A stretch of 64,000 nt of DNA from JAGNRR01 sp964389575. GTDB taxonomy: Bacteria > Bacteroidota > Bacteroidia > Chitinophagales > Chitinophagaceae. The stretch is from contig CAYMFF010000007.1 in the NCBI GenBank assembly GCA_964389575.1, positions 1 through 64,000 on the forward strand. The letters run 5' to 3'. Positions 61,484 through 64,000 of the stretch are shown here, one piece after another (position 1 is the first letter of the stretch; the number at the start of each line of letters is the position of its first letter). Position numbers and translations under genes: made by a program. Under the pieces are notes generated by a model, which saw only the letters and a list, made by a program, of their open reading frames with translations, was not told the DNA's origin and made no database searches.

Positions 61484-62026
61484 TTAACCTTCATCGGGCT
61501 TATCTGCATAGCGATCTAAATAACTGCCAACATCTTGATATAAATCTTTCAAAAAAGGGAGTACTTCGCCACCGAGTTTTATTCCTTGTGGTGCAATGGG
61601 TTCAATAGATTCATATAGCATAGATTCTTGTTTCCCTTCTTCGGTTAAAATTCCCGCTTCATTCGTTAGCCAAAAAATTGAGCTGAGCATGAAAGCAGAA
61701 AAGAGAATATAAAGAGCGCCACCAGCCAAACGATTAGCCCACCCCAGCATTAAACTTTTTAAAAGCTTTTCTATCATTTTTATTAGAAAGCGAAGCCCGT
61801 ACATGACCAAAAGGAATAAAAGTATGTAGGACAAAACCAAGGTAAATTTACTATCTACAATATTTTGTTCTTGAATAAAGGCAGCAACTTTATGTGCTAA
61901 CTTCAGACTAACCAAACTGCCCAATATAACCGCTGCCAAGGATGCAATCGCCCAAAGGAGACCTTTTTTCCAACCTCTAATAAAAGCGAGTGCCAAGCTG
62001 ACCCCTATAATTCCGTCTAGTATCAT
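61484..62026 (-). CDS. cvpA: CvpA family membrane protein
   Basis: 180 residues. The N-terminus MILDGIIGVSLALAFIRGWKKGLLWAIASLAAVILGSLVS has the CvpA pattern, with four membrane helices overall. CvpA is linked to colicin V production and envelope integrity. It abuts the YqeY gene with no intervening base. Confidence 0.88.
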   Translation of the reverse strand: MILDGIIGVSLALAFIRGWKKGLLWAIASLAAVILGSLVSLKLAHKVAAFIQEQNIVDSKFTLVLSYILLFLLVMYGLRFLIKMIEKLLKSLMLGWANRLAGGALYILFSAFMLSSIFWLTNEAGILTEEGKQESMLYESIEPIAPQGIKLGGEVLPFLKDLYQDVGSYLDRYADKPDEG

Positions 62027-62479
62027 TTATCCAGCCAGAATAGATTTCACCATATTGGAAATAGTTCGTCCGTCTGCTTTTCCAGCTAATTCTTTGGAGG
62101 CACGACCCATAACTCTACCCATATCAGCAGGTGAACTGGCACCAACTTCTGAAATCACTTTTTCCAAATAAGACTTTAATTCTTCTTCACCCATTTGTTC
62201 TGGTAAGAAAGTTTCAATTACGGCTAGCTCTTCTTTTTCTTTAGTGGCGAGGTCTTCTCTATTTTGTTTTTCAAAAATTTCAATCGACTCTTTGCGTTGC
62301 TTGGCTAGTTTTTGTAAAATTTTATTTCCAGCTTCCTCGCTGACTTCTCCATCTCCTTTACCCGAAGTTTTTTCTAACAATATTGCGGATTTAATTGCTC
62401 GCAAGGCCCGCAAAGAAGCTTCTTCTTTAGCACGCATTGCGTCTTTTATCTTATCATTTATTATTTTTTCTAAACTCAT
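62027..62479 (-). CDS. GatB/YqeY domain protein
   Basis: 150 residues. It is the helical tRNA-binding-like YqeY domain, with DAMRAKEEASLRALRAIKSAI, KRQKESIEIF-like motifs and FLPEQMGEEELKSYL; the end has MGRVMGRASKELAGKADG. Its function is unclear though it is related to the GatB C-terminal domain. It lies between gldC and cvpA in one likely operon. Confidence 0.9.
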   Translation of the reverse strand: MSLEKIINDKIKDAMRAKEEASLRALRAIKSAILLEKTSGKGDGEVSEEAGNKILQKLAKQRKESIEIFEKQNREDLATKEKEELAVIETFLPEQMGEEELKSYLEKVISEVGASSPADMGRVMGRASKELAGKADGRTISNMVKSILAG

Positions 62480-62491
62480 ATTTCAAATTTT

Positions 62492-62839
62492 TTATAGTTG
62501 ATCTTTTTGCATTTCCGTTTCCATTTTGGTTTTCATATCTTGTGCAAATTGCTTCATTTCACCCACGAGGTTCGTGTTGTTAGTGGCACGTCCATAGGTG
62601 TCTGCCATCGTCATCATCGTCTGAAAAAAGAAATCATTCATTTCATCTACCATCATTTTCTTGGTCCAAAGATCTATGCGTAGCGCTGTGTTTTCTTCTC
62701 CATCCCAAATGCTGAGCATAAAAGCTTTAGCTTCTTTTGGCTCTTGTACACCACCATCTGCTGCTTGCCAATCTATTTTTTGAGGGACTTTGTCATCGTC
62801 TAAACCAACGATTAGGATAATTTCTGATTTATTTGCCAT
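62492..62839 (-). CDS. gldC: Gliding motility protein GldC
   Basis: 115 residues. SEIILIVGLDDDKVPQKIDWQAADGGVQEPKEAKAF is the GldC signature, with ALRIDLWTKKMMVDEMNDFFFQTMMTMADTY following. In gliding Bacteroidota it is needed or helpful for motility and is widespread even in non-gliders. It is cytoplasmic and without a signal peptide. It is the first gene of gldC-yqeY-cvpA. Confidence 0.93.
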   Translation of the reverse strand: MANKSEIILIVGLDDDKVPQKIDWQAADGGVQEPKEAKAFMLSIWDGEENTALRIDLWTKKMMVDEMNDFFFQTMMTMADTYGRATNNTNLVGEMKQFAQDMKTKMETEMQKDQL

Positions 62840-62912
62840 TAGGCAAAGGTAAAAATTTAAAAGCCCAATTCTGAGATTCTAAATGTCAAATGTGATGTAA
62901 TTTAATCAGGAC

Positions 62913-63923
62913 TTAGAAACGTGGACAAGCAAATGCTTGGTACGTTGTAGCTCCTTGATAGGGTCTCTCCATTATGAGCGAAATCTCAAAAGCACCAATG
63001 CTTTGATTGGCTCGCTGAAAATCAGAAACGGTATGATCATAACTTACCATGAGTTGATAGTGCTTGTAACGATATCCCATAGAACCTATGACGGCATCGT
63101 TTAGGCGATAGTGTGTCCCTAAAACGAGTTCATTGGTCGCACCACCTACTGAACCTCCATTCACATTCAGACTATACAAACTACCCAATACAAGCTGACT
63201 GGCTTTTTTCTGCATTGTATAATAAACCGAAGGCGTTAGAATAACTGCGGGACTGGCTTTGTAAATACCTTGAATATGAATTTGAGGTCGAAGCCCTAAT
63301 TTATTGCTTTCACCATAAAAGCTCTCTATCGGTCGATTAATATGCATAGCTGCCGCACTAATCGTCAGAGAAAAATCATTTTGGTTAAAGTAGGTATAAC
63401 TTGCCCCAACACCTAAATCCGCAAAACTTGTTTTAGCGCGTCTTGCATTTTCGCCATTGTCAATAGAGGTATTAAAACTAAATTCATCCCATTGCCTTTC
63501 AAAAGTTAGTTTATTTAAATCAACACTTCGTTGTGAATAGGCACCCGACATTCCCATAGAAAATGTGCTATTGTCGTCTAATAAAAAATGATATGCCAAA
63601 TTGAGCTGAGCTTTGGATAATGCTAAGTCGCCATTACCTGCTTTGTCTTGCCAAAATGCAACACCTACTCCTAACCAATTTCCTTCTTTTTCCTTATTGA
63701 TGCCGAAATCTGCGAAAGCACTTGTGGTATTGTAAGGGACTGGTACGGTTAACCATTGACTTCGGTAATTTATACCCACACGCATATCACCACCATTGGT
63801 GTGCATTCCTGTGTTAGCTGGGTTTAAAAGTAAGGGCGCATTATAAAATTGTGAGAAATGCATATCCTGCCCTACACTTAATAGTGGTATACAAAACCCG
63901 ATAATGATAAGTACTTTTTTCAT
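62913..63923 (-). CDS. PorP/SprF family type IX secretion membrane protein
   Basis: 336 residues with signal peptide MKKVLIIIGFCIPLLSVGQ. DMHFSQFYNAPLLLNPANTG is the PorP/SprF hallmark, followed by a beta-barrel rich in aromatic strands (FNISYAYTY-like patterns, YRYKHYQLMVSYDHTVSDF near the C-terminus). These outer-membrane proteins help place or anchor type B T9SS cargo. It lies 11 bases after the stop of such a protein, the usual cargo-anchor pair. Confidence 0.93.
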   Translation of the reverse strand: MKKVLIIIGFCIPLLSVGQDMHFSQFYNAPLLLNPANTGMHTNGGDMRVGINYRSQWLTVPVPYNTTSAFADFGINKEKEGNWLGVGVAFWQDKAGNGDLALSKAQLNLAYHFLLDDNSTFSMGMSGAYSQRSVDLNKLTFERQWDEFSFNTSIDNGENARRAKTSFADLGVGASYTYFNQNDFSLTISAAAMHINRPIESFYGESNKLGLRPQIHIQGIYKASPAVILTPSVYYTMQKKASQLVLGSLYSLNVNGGSVGGATNELVLGTHYRLNDAVIGSMGYRYKHYQLMVSYDHTVSDFQRANQSIGAFEISLIMERPYQGATTYQAFACPRF

Positions 63924-63934
63924 TTCAAAATAAT

Positions 63935-64000
63935 TTAGCGCAACAGCGTTACATTCCCTTTTTTCAGTTTCTTGCTTCCGTCAAAGAATTTTACATCTAA
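63935..64000 (-). CDS. C-terminal end of a T9SS type B protein (cut by window edge)
   Basis: Only the last 21 residues and the stop codon are inside the window. They read LDVKFFDGSKKLKKGNVTLLR, in two parts LDVKFFDGSK and KLKKGNVTLLR, the closing motif of gliding-motility-associated sorting domains. The gene lies upstream of the PorP/SprF gene in the same direction and is the likely partner cargo. Confidence 0.7.
   Translation of the reverse strand, partial: LDVKFFDGSKKLKKGNVTLLR

Noticed and set aside
1..64000. CRISPR arrays, insertion sequences, prophage genes and tRNA genes
   Set aside because: No regular spaced repeats, transposase or phage motifs, or cloverleaf-like sequences other than tmRNA were found by reading; a dedicated scan was not possible here.

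Overview
The window is a low-GC, gene-dense stretch of chromosome from a Bacteroidota bacterium. The evidence is lineage-typical: type IX secretion (T9SS) C-terminal domains of type A (ends of the genes at 1-1565 and 59755-60819) and type B (34924-37128, 55930-58659 and the fragment at 63935-64000), a PorP/SprF protein, GldC, ribosomal protein THX, a LytS/LytTR two-component pair with a propeller sensor, a GbsR-type regulator, and promoter-like TAnnTTTG elements just ahead of many starts. The order within the phylum cannot be fixed from the sequence alone. I see no prophage, insertion sequence, CRISPR array or tRNA gene; the one structured RNA gene found is tmRNA.

Layout. 1-3348: a DUF1501/DUF1800 secreted pair. 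3529-12672: envelope and wall genes (dipeptide epimerase, LspA, M23 peptidase, PBP1A, DUF3108, LRR protein) with Bcp, a small zincin-like protein and ApaG. 12723-19215: BamA-like outer-membrane protein, HemW, chromate transporter, TMTC-like TPR protein. 19224-19603: tmRNA. 19696-23499: bestrophin, an M15-like DUF5715 lipoprotein, and acpP-fabF-rnc. 23810-27090: an ECF sigma factor, an anti-sigma-like protein predicted to span both membranes, and a PKD lipoprotein. 27167-32671: SPASM radical SAM enzyme, lipoprotein, dxr-rseP, a beta-helix protein. 32677-38721: recG, a T9SS type B protein, yifB/comM. 38738-43050: LytS/LytTR pair flanked by tandem LytTR-type repeats, then a decayed secreted-protein gene. 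43051-45484: mreBCD. 45489-50772: SET protein, MazG-like, Dtd, ArfB, THX, CBS protein, hydrolase, TIGR02757 protein, PLP enzyme. 50825-54046: two small membrane operons, the second with a GbsR-type regulator and two matching operators. 54228-64000: dihydrolipoyl acyltransferase E2, T9SS type B protein, membrane protein, endonuclease I, YggS, CvpA, YqeY, GldC, PorP/SprF.

Working together. Much of the region serves envelope building and surface display: wall synthesis and shape (PBP1A, MreBCD, epimerase, M23), lipoprotein processing (LspA), membrane proteolysis (RseP), outer-membrane assembly, and T9SS cargo with a PorP/SprF anchor. Three regulatory circuits look local: the sigma/anti-sigma operon, the LytTR pair with repeats at its own promoter and at a now dead target, and the GbsR unit with near-identical palindromes before the regulator and before its membrane-protein operon. 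The last is the best candidate here for an undescribed system.
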